Origin: Monilinia fructicola
Taxonomy: Eukaryota; Ascomycota; Leotiomycetes; Helotiales; Sclerotiniaceae
Direction: 5' to 3'
Assembly: GCA_008692225.1 (NCBI GenBank)
Contig: VICG01000010.1
Span: 248,001 to 312,000 of the forward strand
DNA: 64,000 nt
Below are positions 49,334-61,911 of the stretch, in pieces. The translations under genes and the position numbers were made by a program. The notes under the pieces are model-generated. The model searched no databases. It was not told where the DNA came from and saw only the letters and a program-made list of their open reading frames with translations. Every line of letters starts with the position of its first letter. The first letter of the stretch is position 1.

Positions 49334-51825
49334 TACTAGGTTTAAGCTAGTAATAATACCTGGGTAGTAACAGTCCCACTTGTGAGACTTTGGTGAAAGA
49401 TGAGGCCTTTATTCAATCCGTGCGCAGATCAACTAACAGGACAGAGTACAAGTACGTACAGAAGGATTTTTGAACCTCAAGGGTATAATGCATCGGTGTC
49501 GCCGCTGTGAATGGAATTCATGGAAGAGTAGAGTAGGAAAGGGAGAGCGAGAGGGAGAGGGAGAGAGAGAGAGAGAGATGAGGGGAGAGAAGAAGAGAGC
49601 TTAGGAGTCTTTATTGCGACATAAGAAATATGAATAAATAAATAAATAAATTAATAAATCATAATGGCGATAATCATAGAAGGATTGAAGGATTAAATAG
49701 ATTCTGAAAAGATCGAATTGAAGTACCTACCTAGGTATCTCGTAGGTAACTGGCCATAAATGGGATTAAAGTGAAATCATAAGAAAAGGAGAAGCTTAAT
49801 AAGATCAAAGGATTTATGTTATATTATGTTAATAGCGACTGGCTAGGTAGGTATATCTATCCATGGATTCCAATGATGTATACAAGTATATAATAGATAA
49901 TAAATGATAAGTGAATTGTAAACTTTTGTATTGGATTATAATACCTAGGTCCACGGGTAGTAGAGTACGTTTTTTGTTATCTAATTAGTACCTAGGCATT
50001 TTTCATTTAAGGTTTAGAATTATGGGATGGATTTGTAATAAGTATATTTATGAGCATCTACTCTGTCGGGTATAGATGGATGTATCAAGTACTCTCTGTA
50101 CTGCTAGGTAGACACCTGCAGGGTAGATACCTAGGTACGTATCATGGATTTACCAGGTATGTTTATAATCTTTTATGTTCTTATACGTTTATGCTTTTAT
50201 GCTTCTTCTTCAGGGGTAAAGTTCCAAAATGGTTCATTCCAGGTTCTTTCAAAATTGCCCAGGTGGCTAGGATTATGAGATGTAATAACTACCTAGGTAC
50301 CTACCTAGGTAATCTATCTCTCCGTACCTATGTAGGTATCAATATGATACGAGGCTGAGTATGTGAGGCTATCAAATGAGGCTGCGTCTATCCTGCATAA
50401 AGCTCAACCTGTACCTGAGGCTACCGTAGCCTACTTATTAATATGCTTGAATGATTGGCTTAAACGGTAACCTTATTCTCTAAATTAAGAAAATCGCTGA
50501 ATTCCAACGTTAACGGGTTATTTACCTAGCCCTGGAGGTACCTAGTAGATTATAGGTGGAGATGGTAAATATAGAGATGTAAATAGTAAATAGTAAATAG
50601 TAAATTGTAAATAGTAAATAGTAAATAATAAATAATAAATAGTAAATAATAATAAATAGTAAATAATAGTAAATAATAAATAGTAAATAGTAAATAGTAA
50701 ATAGTAAATATAAATATAAATAGTAAATAGTAAATAGTAAATAGTAAATAGTAAATAGTAAATAGTAAAATAATAATAAATAAATAAATAATAAATAATA
50801 AATAATAAATAATAATAAATAATAAATAATAAATAATAAATAATAAATAATAAATAATAAATAATAAATAATAAATAATAAATAATAAATAATAAATAAT
50901 AAATAATAAATAATAAATAATAAATAATAAATAATAAATAATAAATAATAAATAATAAATAAATAAATAATAATAAATAATAAATAATAAATAATAAATA
51001 ATAAATAATAAATAATAAATAATAAATAATACTTAAATAAGTTAATAGATAAATTTACTCTTATTATTATAATTATACTAATAATTTAATTACCTAAATA
51101 GATACTACCCTAGGACTTCTATATGCTTTTAAATTCTATTAATCATCTAAAGATCTTAAGATCTCAAGATCTCTATAAGTACAGTACTATCTATTCCCTA
51201 GTACTTATACTGCCCACCTAAGAGCTCCCGGTTAGGTTAGTCACATGTTCTTATACAGTATATATATATACAGCCTCGCGCTAATGCGTCTATACTGTAT
51301 TACCATGTTTTTATCTACTGTATCTGTATCTGTATCTGTATTTGTATTGTACTGTAATATCTCACATCTAATAATAAATTCACCGATCAGCCAACCTTAT
51401 TACAGGAGTACACAAACCTCCCGCTCCCAATTGGATTTGTTTACACCAGCAACCAAACCAAAACATTCAGCCTCTCCACCCTTCATCTAATTATTACTGT
51501 AAGATCCGCCGTCTTCATCTGCGTCTTCATCTTCATCTTCATCTTCATCTTCATCACAGTTGCATTTCTGGACGTCTACATTATATTCACACAAATATTA
51601 TCCCAATTGGTGATTTCAATCCAAACAATCGCTCATCCATCATTTGTTCGACTTTTTAATGAATAATTAATTCCCTCCGCATACGTGCTTGAACCTGTCC
51701 ATCGACGATTATCCAAACTCTCCTCGGTGCTGCTCTCACTAAATTCATTACAAGTAAACAACATAATTAAAAACATCCTTTCTGGATACTTGATCGCTGG
51801 GGAATCTTGATCTCCGCAACAAACC
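49334..51825. other. Divergent intergenic region between the Afi1-like and myosin light chain genes
   Basis: 2.5 kb without a gene. It contains a GAGA-rich tract (about 49540-49580), a cluster of TACCTAGGTA palindromes (about 49720-50550), a heptamer array (50571-51029), and a CATCTT repeat in the probable leader of the light-chain gene (about 51510-51556). Confidence 0.6.
50571..51029. repeat. AGTAAAT/AATAAAT heptamer array
   Basis: About 65 copies of a seven-base unit. The left part (about 50571-50768) is mostly AGTAAAT and the right part (about 50780-51029) is almost purely AATAAAT, that is, a G-to-A difference. The same AATAAAT unit forms the arrays at about 5150-5395 and, inverted, 15515-15872. 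Confidence 0.9.
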
Positions 51826-52917
51826 ATGGTAAGTAAGTACCAGTACTGTACATCAATTGTCACCGGTCCACTTTTCACCAAATCGTGCCTTCCAATGCTT
51901 TCATATGATGAATTGGGTTCCAGAAAAAAATAATGCAAGACTAACGCATATTGCTTTCTGGTAGTCAATGTCTGCCTCTTACAAACCATCACCGCTTTCC
52001 TTCGGGTCACCGCGAGCTTCACCCTTTCGAAGACCTGAATCTCAGTCACAATCTCCTATTCCCGCTTCACCTTCTCCTCTCAGACAGTCAACTCCTGTTT
52101 TAACACCTTCATCTGCCAAAAATATGTTGACGCCAAGTAGACTTGGTAACGTTGGTACCTCAAATTCAACAATTGAGACGACTCCAAATAGATGGACCCC
52201 TAGAGGTATTCCTCCTGCCTTTCGAGAGCCAGAACCCTCGCCTACAAAAGGCGCAAAAAAACAAGTCCAGGGTTTGGTGGCCCCTTGAGGAGTGCTAGCT
52301 ATGGTAGTGATGATAATGCGCTTTCGAAATTATCACAGGCGCAAGTAAGAGAAATGAGAGAAGCATTTCAGATCCTGGATAGAGATAGCGATGGGCAAGT
52401 GGGTAGGGAGGATGTAGCTGATATGTTAACTCAATTGGGTATTTTCCCCTTTATGAAGTCGCAGAAGGTATGAAATTATTAATACTTTCTAGGTCTCTCT
52501 TCCAATGCTTCAGAATTAGCTAGTTACTTTCCACCACCAACTCCACAAACCGTCACACTCCCAACGTTTCTCAATTCGCTAGCGACCCTTTTATCTACCC
52601 TTTCTCCAACGGCAGAACTGCTAGATGCATTTTCTGCCTTCGACGAGGATGATAGTGGACAAGCGGATTACGCCGAATTACGAGATGCGTTAATACACAC
52701 AGCTCCCGATCCAGGGGTGAAACCTTTGACAGATCGAGAAGTCGATAGAATTATGGGTGGATTCACATCACGAAAGGCGTTATCAAAACATATGGGAGCA
52801 ATGGGTGGAGCTAGAAGGCAGGATGTATTCAAATATCAGGAGTTTGTTGCAAATGTTGCTGGAGGATCTGGACCGGACGGAAAAGGAGAAGATGCTAATG
52901 ACGACGGTGATGCGTAA
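51826..52917 (+). CDS. Myosin II regulatory light chain (Rlc1-like EF-hand protein)
   Basis: This light chain binds the neck of type II myosin at the cytokinetic ring. The most economical start is a one-codon exon, ATG 51826-51828 directly followed by GTAAGT, spliced to 51965 (M-SMSASYKPSPLSFG); ATG 51968 is an alternative. The long Ser/Pro-rich N-terminus suits phosphorylation. EF-hand 1 reads DRDSDGQVGREDV and EF-hand 2 reads DEDDSGQADYAEL. An intron at 52439-52492 joins MLTQLG to LSSNASELASYF. The frame must also change between about 52200 and 52290: either an intron from GTATTC (52205) to CCAG (52269), giving TPRGFGGPLRSASYG, or a missing A in the A7 run 52255-52261, giving KGAKKTSPGFGGPLRS. 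Both read naturally. Confidence 0.85.
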
Positions 52918-55332
52918 TGTTTCATTATGGATATATATATATGTACGAGGTAGAACGGGCAGGCTTGGCTTGGGGTTGGGACTGGGAATGGTGGTGACTT
53001 TTTGAGGCGTTTCTGTGTGTAATTGTCATTGGTTGGTCGGTCATGGTAATCGAAAAAGGCCAGATTGGGAGGAAAGTTATGGATTCAATTGTAATTGATG
53101 CTTTATTTTTGTTCTGTATACATACAAACACAGGTAGAGATGGAGACTTCGAGTGATGCTCGCAGAGGAGGGAATGAAAATGAATCGCCAGAAAAAGAAA
53201 AACAATGAGTTGAACTTTATGTGGACATGTGGATAGGCGTCAAGCTTGGATTGCTTGAACCACCTGGGCAAGCATGAGTTCTTCTAAGCATCGGAATAGA
53301 AAACTCGCAATAGGAGGGGGAGACAAAGAGGTCAGATGAAACGCATTTTGTCATAATCTCAAGGTTTTATGACACCAATATGATTCAGATGTTCAGAGAA
53401 TGCCAGAGCTCCAGAGCTGAAAATGACGATTTGTGCAATGCGACGGCTCTACTCTCTAAGATAAATTGCTTTCAATTTGATCAAAAACATCTCTCGTGTT
53501 CATTTTCTCATCTGGAGCTTTGGCATGAAAGGCTGCTCACTCAATCGCTGGAAGCAAAGTAGAATAGCTAAGGTTTCTTGTGGTCTGGAGATCTGGGATG
53601 GCGTTCCCTTCCCTTCAACGTTGAACATGAGGTGGGATGTTTGATTTGATGAGATGGCTGACTGACTCTTATTTGGACATTCGTCAACAGGGTATCGGGA
53701 GGTTCATCTGGAAGTGAGGGACTCGAAGTAGGTAGCTTTTGGAGTGCATTGCATTACATTGTTACCAGGGTCTGGATACTCGTACTATATATATAGTACT
53801 ATATATGACACCAAGACGCCCCCTAGATTCCAAACACCAATACGCATAACGAACCCCTCACGAATCTCACAAACTAAACCCCATCCCCCTCGACCCCTTT
53901 CACCCGGGTCCCCAACCCCTCTCCTTTCCCACCACCGAAGTGTCGGGCCCTCGTCAGTGCTAGGCTGCTAGCTAGAGCTTCAGATAACACCCATCGCGCA
54001 AACCGCCGGATATCACATGGAAATCTCCAAACGCAACCTGGCCAATCGGCACCCCATGAACCGACGCAAGCTCCAGCCGTGCGGGACATCGACCTTGAGA
54101 CCTGGACGCTGGGATGCGTGGCGATTCGGATTCAGATTCGGATGTCACGATTCTCATGTTGGGTGGCTCGGGGGCTGGGCGCATAGTCGAATGGTCTCTT
54201 GATCGCGATCGATATATATTCGGAGGATGCCCAGAGGGACTCGTGGGGACGCTTGTCTGGGTTGTGGATGGAAGGGGGGTTGGGTAGAGGGGAGTTGAGG
54301 CTAGGCTAGGCTAAGCGAGGAGTGGGACGCATAGAAAGGGGGGTGCGCGGGCAGATGGATGGACGGAGAGCGCCACATGTATATGGACACATGCATGCGC
54401 GCACCATATCCACGCGGAGGAAACACCACGGCTCAGCGAACGGGGATTTGACAGTGTAGCATCTCGATTACCGCAGCATCTCCCCAATCAAAGCCCTCGA
54501 GTGTATCACGGCCGAAATTGAAAAAAAAGGGAGAAGTAAAGGGAAGAACAGCAAAGTCTCGCGCTCTCCGTACTCCGCAATCCTTACTTTGCTTTGCTTT
54601 GTTTTCCATGCACAGCTCAAGGTATGGTGTCTGGTACTAAAGAAGCAAGAGGTTGCTTGCTATCGACTTTCAAATTCCATGTATCATGCCCGCACAATGG
54701 ATATCCAAACGAGGACATCACAATCTTCGATGATGAGTCCCGGCTTTGGGGCCGCAATATGGATGCTTGGGAGGTACTGGGGTTCGTTCCATGACAGACG
54801 GGGAGGTTTGATTGTCACTGTTGGGCCTTGGGGTCACGGTCGATCGCGAGATGGTTTATGGGAAATGTATTCCCGTGGTTCAAGATGGTGGGTGAGATGG
54901 CGGCTTCCAATGTTTCGGTCGCTCCTGTCATCGCGACGCACATAGCGGCAGCTGGTGGGGGGAGGGAAATCGGATGGTATCTGTAGCGCTAGCGTGCTGG
55001 AAGATCACAGATATGTTCGGGAATCCGATTTCCCATGTTCGAGATCCGTGATGGGGGGTGACGTCACGACCACTGTGGACTTTGCGGAATTTTGAACAAA
55101 TCTTAGAATGCGATGGCTTGTTGGTCAATGTTTGGATTTAGATGTATTGTTTCGGCTGGTATTCATGGGGTATGGGATGAGTCGAAGGAGTCCGCAATGC
55201 TAAATCTCGCTCGAAATCGTGACGACTGTGACTCTGTGATCTTAAGCGAGTCTAGATTGTGAGAAATTGAGTATTCATCTTCTGTGACTTAGATAGCTGC
55301 TGCTGTAAAGCAAGAAATGACAATGTCGCGAA
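52918..55332. other. Intergenic; locally GC-richer, no supported gene
   Basis: After the light-chain gene the sequence becomes GC-richer (about 53870-54480). A minus-strand frame at 53972-54184 contains protein-like sequence (ARLELASVHGVPIGQVAFGD) and could be a gene remnant, but no start, splice pattern or family is evident. Confidence 0.4.
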
Positions 55333-56536
55333 TCAAGTATAGGTTTTTGTGGTGCTCAAATACATCTTTGAGGGATGCGATTTTTCTTCAAGTGGCAGCT
55401 CGGCCTCACTGCACAGGACATCAATATCTTCTGTGAAAGATTGTCCCGTGAGCATTCGTACCATAGTCCCCTTCCCAGCACGCGAAAAGAGTCTATCAGC
55501 AACGACATTATGTGACACGAGGGTACGAACGCGACTCGAGAGCAAAGTATCAGCCTCCTCAACACGAAAGCCAAGCACAAAATTTCAATCAGAGTCTTCT
55601 CATCATCTTGAACATACAGGTAGAGTTCCAACAGACGACTCGCGTGGACCCTCCTACTTCCAACAGCCAATTTATCGAAAAGTAATAAATGCCCCACGGC
55701 CTTGTATCGACAACTCCAGTGGAGCGTGGGTAGACTCCTCGTCGTCAAATAACATGATAATCTCATCTCTCCACCCATACCATAACACCTCCACATGTAC
55801 GGGCTTCACAGGATCAGGACGCCGCTGGAAGGAGTCTCTTATCCGCCACACTCTCTCTGACGCCAGAAAGATCATGGTTGTGTGCGAATACACGATCAGT
55901 CCTCACATCTGCAAGAGCATCATGCCATAAGCCCCTATCCATCTTCCGAGCATTGATTGCACTTTTCCTCCAAGACAAGCGTTCCATTCCATCTACACCT
56001 AGAACCGCCAGAGAACCTATGATACCTCTACAAGCCCATCCAGCGAGCAGAATGCCACGACCACAAGCTCTCTCCCTGCTCCCTGCATCCAGCGTCCAGC
56101 GTCCAGCGTCAAGAAGACATCGGCGCGACCACGATCCGCGGTCAGGAACAGCCGTGCACCAAGAATACGCTGCAGCATTCGGGTCGGCACATGAACGATG
56201 CACCGCACTCACAGTCCGAAGACGCATACCTAGTCGAGAGCAAGGAAGAGCAATGCCGACCGATAATCTGCATCAACGCCCGCGATCCACATGCGGAACG
56301 TTAACCTTCCACGCGCCATAGGATTTGCCCCCTCGGCAAAACGCCCGCCGCGGGAAATCTCGCTTCTGCCGTCCCTCGCATCCAGGGGAGCGGCGCTCTC
56401 GGTCCACGTCGGCAGATGTGCCACAGACCATGCATGATAGACTATCGTCCGCGGGTGGAGCTCGAGGAGTGCGTCGTCTCGATGCACCGTCCGTGATCTT
56501 GAATGGCGATTCCCCATCAAAACCGACTACCGTCAT
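55333..56536 (-). pseudogene. Probable broken minus-strand gene, unrecognised family
   Basis: Successive minus-strand frames read like one protein interrupted by single-base shifts. From the distal side, 55893-55675 ends VEVLWYGWRDEIIMLFDDEE and APLELSIQGRGAFITF; the neighbouring frame continues DKLAVGSRRVHASRLLELYL; a third carries FRVEEADTLLSSRVRTLVSH and NVVADRLFSRAGKGTMVRML to a stop at 55333. Apparent breaks are near 55673-55680 and 55585-55595. Upstream, 56536-56273 opens MTVVGFDGESPFKITDG with a CMVC motif and may be the 5' end. I recognise no domain. It could also be a functional multi-exon gene with splice sites I cannot place. Confidence 0.35.
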
Positions 56537-57647
56537 CCATTGCCGGGCTTTTTCAGCATAGCTCTACATACCAGACACTGAATACCCGCACTACATGGTT
56601 ACTTGCTATGGCCTAGCACTAATTCACTCAGTCACTCAGTCACTCACTCACTCACTCACTCACCCACTCACCCACTCACCCACTCACTAATTCACCCAGA
56701 CAGACAACCAAACCACCATCTCCCCCCCCACCTCCAACCCCCCCACCAAACCTCACCACCCCCCCCCCCCCCTAACCACTCATTAAAACCCAACCATACG
56801 CCCACCAGCTCGACACATACCTCCCTCCCTAACACATAGAACAAAACAGACGCGCAGAAACCCCTGATTAATCCACCATCAGATACTACTCCAACCCCCG
56901 AACCCTCCTAAAATCAAACCACCAATCACAATCACAATCACAATCACAATCACGAGTCTGATCCCTCTAAAGCGAATGAGCAAGGGACTTAGCTATTCGA
57001 GGAGGAGGATCGATTGATCGATCGATTGATCAGAAGAGGTAAGGCTCGTTGATGGGGAGAGGATATGAAGAGGACATGAGGAGGAAGAAGAAGAAGAAGA
57101 AGAAAAAGAAGAAGAAGAAGAAGTTAGTCTGTCGGTGGAGTAGCGCAGGTAAGTAAGTAAGTAAGTGGGTGAGTGATTTATCTGATTTTGATTTGGTCTA
57201 ATTGATTTGATTTTATTCAGACTTTAAATGTAACTTTAACATACATGCATACATACATACATACATACACGCTGACTCTCGCTTATTTTCCAACTCATCC
57301 CTTGATTCACCACCGTGTTGCTCTATGCATCTTCTCAAAACATACAACTCTGCACCATATCATCCTCATCCCATTCCCCGAAACCTTGCATGGAACATGC
57401 CTGCATACGAACATAAATGATTTTGGTTTTCTTCTTCTAAATATTGCCCATTGTATCTCTTCCCGGCCAGCACCTTTTCACAGCCGGCTCCACCAGATTT
57501 GAATCAGAGCGACAACTTCACACCAAGCCACAATCTCTTCCAGTGCGTCCTTTCAACCTGAAGCTCAGCCGAACGGATCATGAATTTATCCCCCCATCCT
57601 AAATACCTGCAGAAACCATTTGTGGTATAGTTTAAATTTCGTTTCAA
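56537..57647. other. Intergenic with simple repeats and poly(C)
   Basis: ACTC repeats (about 56630-56692), C-rich homopolymer stretches (about 56720-56775), CAATCA repeats (about 56922-56953), GAA repeats (about 57083-57122) and TACA repeats (about 57244-57270). No gene is seen; the last part would be the exportin 3' UTR. Confidence 0.5.
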
Positions 57648-60600
57648 TCACCAGCCCACAATGATATAGTGATCCATCATCCATTCCAACGCCATTCGAA
57701 TATGCAACAATGATTCCTCTCCACCTTTCCGACCAGTCATCAATAATGCCACAAACAGCTCTTCGGCCTTCATATCAACTGACCTCATCATCTCATCGAG
57801 CTCTTCCCTTGCCCTTGCCCTTGTTGCTCCCATCACCTCCCTTTTAACCACGACTGTTAAAAATACCGCCAACCCCTTTCTCTCCGGACTCTCCACCATA
57901 CTCTTAATAAATCCACTTCCATCCACTCCCATGCTTGGAAAGAAGCTTCCCTGCAGATGCTCCACAAACATATTTCCCGTCTTCATATAAATCACTTGTT
58001 CCAGCCCTGCCAATTCATTCAATACGCCCTTGGATTGAGCATCAACCATTGGTCTCTAAATGATGGTTCGCGGAGGACCTCCCAACAAACTGGGTGGAAG
58101 CGTTCAATGAGAAAGGTATCAAAACCGGGAAATGTGGGTTGAGGTGGTACAGAAGAGATGGGTTGGCCTGGAGTAGCGATTGTTGGGCCACCCCAGAGCT
58201 CTGCCATTTTTGACATTACGGAAAAGGCGATTTTACTGGCTGCGAGATTGCCAGTCTCATTTGTGACGGTTTTCGCCAATGTTGTGACTGATTGGATAAG
58301 CGGGTCGAAGAAAGCTTGATTCTGTTCACTAACGAGTACTGAACCGAGGTCATTGTTCAAGATAACCGTTACGAATGACAAATATTCTTTTCGTAGTTCG
58401 GCAAGTTGAATTCCATCATCAGTTCCCGTCACTGGCTCGCTTAAACTAGCGAAAACTCTTTGGAAAAGTGGCGTAAGTAGGGAGTTCAAGACCTCATGGA
58501 TGTCCTTCTTAAATCCAAATACCACTTGATCTAATAATCGCAAGAACATGCCTATTTCTTCTTTGGATGAACTTTGAGATAGCAAGCCATCAATCCATCT
58601 TGGGAGTAAAGGCAGCATTGCAACTCCCATGACTCCCATGAGTCTAGAGAATGAGGATCTTGCCGCAGCACGGATATCAAAAGAAGTTTTGAGTGCCTCA
58701 AGTGCAAACAAAATTGCTTCTGCAGCACGGCTAAATTCGATAGTTATTTCCTTGACGGGTGCTTGTCCAGCCCTTTTCCCCTCCCCAGGAGACCAGTCGG
58801 AGAATCCGTGGGCTAATGATCCCAGAGCAAAGATGATATGATGGATTTGTAGAATAGCCTGTGCGTTACCTGACTTAGCTTGCTCTAAATGTCGCTCAAT
58901 ATCCGAGAAGAGAGGATCCATGATCGTTCTTGCGTAGATAGCCTGCTTCTCTATGGGAGTCGAAGCTGTGGATGAAATACAACCAACTGCTTCATAAAGG
59001 TTAAGTTGGGCATTAAACGCAATATCCGCCGCGTCGTGGGTACCATCTTCTGATGACATATCGTCATCATTCTCCGTTGGAACTTCTGCCTTCAACGGAA
59101 GAAGATCACTGATCGATTGGATAATAGTCTCCGCAACGTTACCAACTTGACCTCTCAAGTGTCTTACGAATCGGTGAAATAGATACCACGAACGTAGCCT
59201 GACTCGGGAATGACTATGATGCACAAAGCTAACGAAATGCTCGAGAACTTGAGGGATATATTGGGTTTGGTTCTCGAAGAATGAACAGTATCGAACGCAG
59301 ATTTCCATATACTGAAGTGAAATGGCAGGGTGATTGAAAGAGGCAATACCTGTATAATATTAGTTGGTTTTCTTATTGAGAGGCCTTGCAAAGCTTACCA
59401 GATTCAACCATTTTGGACATCATGACAATCAGACGTTCGGCTGCTATACTAGATGGCTGACTCTTAGCATATAGACCGCCATTGACGAGTGTGAGTTCTC
59501 CAAAAAGGTACATCTCGTGTAATGCAAGGTCCAAATCGCGCCAGTCCATCTGGCCACTTTGCTGATCAAGTCTCTGGAATGTACTTCCAATCACATTACT
59601 CAACACTTCAACATATAGAGCTTCATCAATCGCAGCGACCGTCTTTTGAAGCACCTGTAGTCGTTTTCGAAGCTCTTGAAACTCCGCTTCGTCTGTCAAT
59701 TCATCCTCATCGGCATATGAAGAGGTGTCATCATATCTCATCTTTTGGATTATGGCATTGAGAATAGGGGTCAACATGGCTGAATATGCAGGTGGTAGTG
59801 GTTGTGCTTTACGTAAAAATGTGTTGAGCTCCGTAAGAGATGGGATAACCGTTGCGCATATCTCGTCATACTCATCTGAGAAGAACCGAAGCAAGAGCGG
59901 AAGAAATGTTTGCAATAATTGCTCTGCTTGTGCTCGCACTTCTGCTTCGACTTTACCATCTTCGAGGATTTTGACCAGATCGGAGACGACATTGTTGACT
60001 AGTTTTGCAACCGCTTCTGCAAGATCGGTATCATAGTTAGAGGTGTTCCGCAAGTCGTGTAGAGCCGGACTGGCAATAAGTTGGGAGACAACTTCTCCGA
60101 GGTTTAAGAAGAGAATCATTCCTATTTTGTCCGAAGGTTTCATCTTTTTGGCCACAATCTCCGTGAAGCAGTCTATGGCAGCATCCTTGACTTTATCCTC
60201 ACCCCCATTTGGGTTTCGTCCAACGAGGGGGAACAATAAGTTCAAGATATCCTGGTTCACGACCAAAGAAATATCGATCCAAGAAACCCATTTTCCAATA
60301 ACTTTCAACGTCATCTCAATAATCGAATCATTGTTGCCTTGCCAGTATGTGAGGATTTGCTTGAAGGAAGCTGCGACAGTTTGAACATCCCGCGCACGCA
60401 CAAGGTCCTTCAACTCAACATTTCGCTTCGTCTCCCCACCCGCTCTAACGATCATCAAATCGGCAATCTCGTCATGGATAGAGCTCAACAGTCGCAAATA
60501 CAAAACGACACCGGAAAGGTTGTCCACAGATCCACTTTGATGGCCCGTGAAGCTCAAGAAATCCCGTATGAAACTTTCCCAGCCCTCCTTGTATAAAGTT

Positions 60601-61066
60601 GAAAACAGGAATGTCAAGGTTTGCGTGAGCTTATTCTGCAAAGCGGGCGGGTCGACTTCATTTCCAGAGGCGTATGTTCTCCTCACATAGTCATGCAGTT
60701 GTTCCTTGAGGCCACGCAAGCTCTGATCGTCTATGTGTTGAGTCTGAATGGCGTTATTGACTATATCCAACGACACCAAACGTACGACTTCGGCGGCTTT
60801 GGGGGCTCTGGTAAATAGGTTAAGGCATGCTTGTAGACTCGAGGTGTCGCCTCGTACTTGAGTGAGATACTCGACCGCTTGCCCTTTCAGTGTTTGGTCG
60901 GATCGAGGGTCCCATGCGATTTCGATGGCTTTCTCAATCTAGAGGATGGATGGCAGGTTAGCACCATACTTTCATCATACGTATCAGACCTTCCATTCTC
61001 GAGCAATACCCCTGCCAGCGCAAAGCTTCCGGGAAGCGGTGTGTCCAAACATACCTGGGCGTCCAT
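57648..61066 (-). CDS. Exportin-T (LOS1/XPOT), tRNA nuclear export receptor
   Basis: This importin-beta-family receptor exports mature tRNA with Ran-GTP. Exon 1 is only four codons (61066-61055, MDAQ, then GTATGT); exon 2 is 60938-59399 and exon 3 starts at 59349. Splicing gives MDAQIEKAIEIAWDPRSDQT, the family N-terminus, then VRLVSLDIVNNAI and HEAT-like helices, with WESFIRDFLSF and VLYLRLLSSIHDEI, RYCSFFENQTQYIPQVLEHF, and LIERFHPVCWEVLREPSFRD near the end. The frame stops at 58019-58021 (960 residues), but a one-base-shifted frame continues from about 58047 with DAQSKGVLNELAGLEQVIYM to a stop at 57648, matching the length of LOS1 proteins. A missing base near 58039-58052 is the likely cause; no homopolymer explains it. 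Confidence 0.9.
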
Positions 61067-61911
61067 GACTGCTGTATTCTCAAGAACTGAAGCTTGAGGT
61101 TACAGCAGACCGAAGGTTATATCAAGTTAAAATGATCCACAGTTATCGTAAAGTAAATCGCATGTACATCCGTAGCATTCTTCGGCACGGCGCTATCGAG
61201 TCATAATATTTATTAGATTAGATTTATTGGTTGGATGGTTGGGGACGAGACAAAGGTTGGCAAGAGAGAAGACTTGATACACGATAAACCTATGTGGTGA
61301 GTCTTATCTGGTTCTTAGGGCTTGTATCGTGAGTTCTGGAAGTACTTTAGTTGCCAGTGTTTTTGCAATATGATATGATGTTGGAAAAGTTCTAGTGAAA
61401 GCCGTTCTTGGGAATTATTCTGCCCCACCACGCAAATCTGAAAGGCAAGGTTTAACTTCAGCCTTTCGCTTGGTGGAAAGTGAGCGACACGTGAGATTCG
61501 GCCCCTATTTTATCCGCATTTGGCCTTCGTTCAGTCGCTACTCTTGTGCCACCACGGAAGACTGTTGTTTCTGTTTCTGTTATATACGATGGAATATCTA
61601 GAAAGCTGATCAAGATCGATATCAAGTCCAAGTTCATTCACACGGCACACAAAGAAAATTGATTCAAACTATGTTCATTAATAGTCTACTTAGGTCAGGT
61701 AATAAAAGAAACCCTATGTCGTCCATGATAAATACCATCAGACATGTACATCCATTCCTCGTAGACCATATTACCCTCTTCAATTTTTTGATACTGTTTC
61801 AAAATCTGGCCCGTATGTATGTGGTTACCCTTTCATCGTGCTTCGAAGCGAGGAACAAAAATGAGAGCCACGACAACAAAACGCCTGCAATGAGATCTAG
61901 TCCCCCAAATT
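61067..61911. other. Exportin-T upstream region
   Basis: No gene seen. The + strand ORFs at 61395-61601 and 61659-61949 have no domain; the latter runs antisense into the extension downstream of the J-domain gene. Confidence 0.45.

Noticed and set aside
50571..51029. CRISPR-like regular repeat
   Set aside because: Seven-base tandem units without spacers in a eukaryotic genome; this is a microsatellite-type array.
52440..52473. IFPFMKSQK as part of the light-chain protein
   Set aside because: A canonical GTATTT...CTAG intron (52439-52492) removes it and joins MLTQLG to LSSNASEL in frame.
55878..56321. 147-residue + strand Arg/Ser/Pro-rich ORF
   Set aside because: Composition reflects GC-rich DNA; the minus-strand frames look more protein-like.
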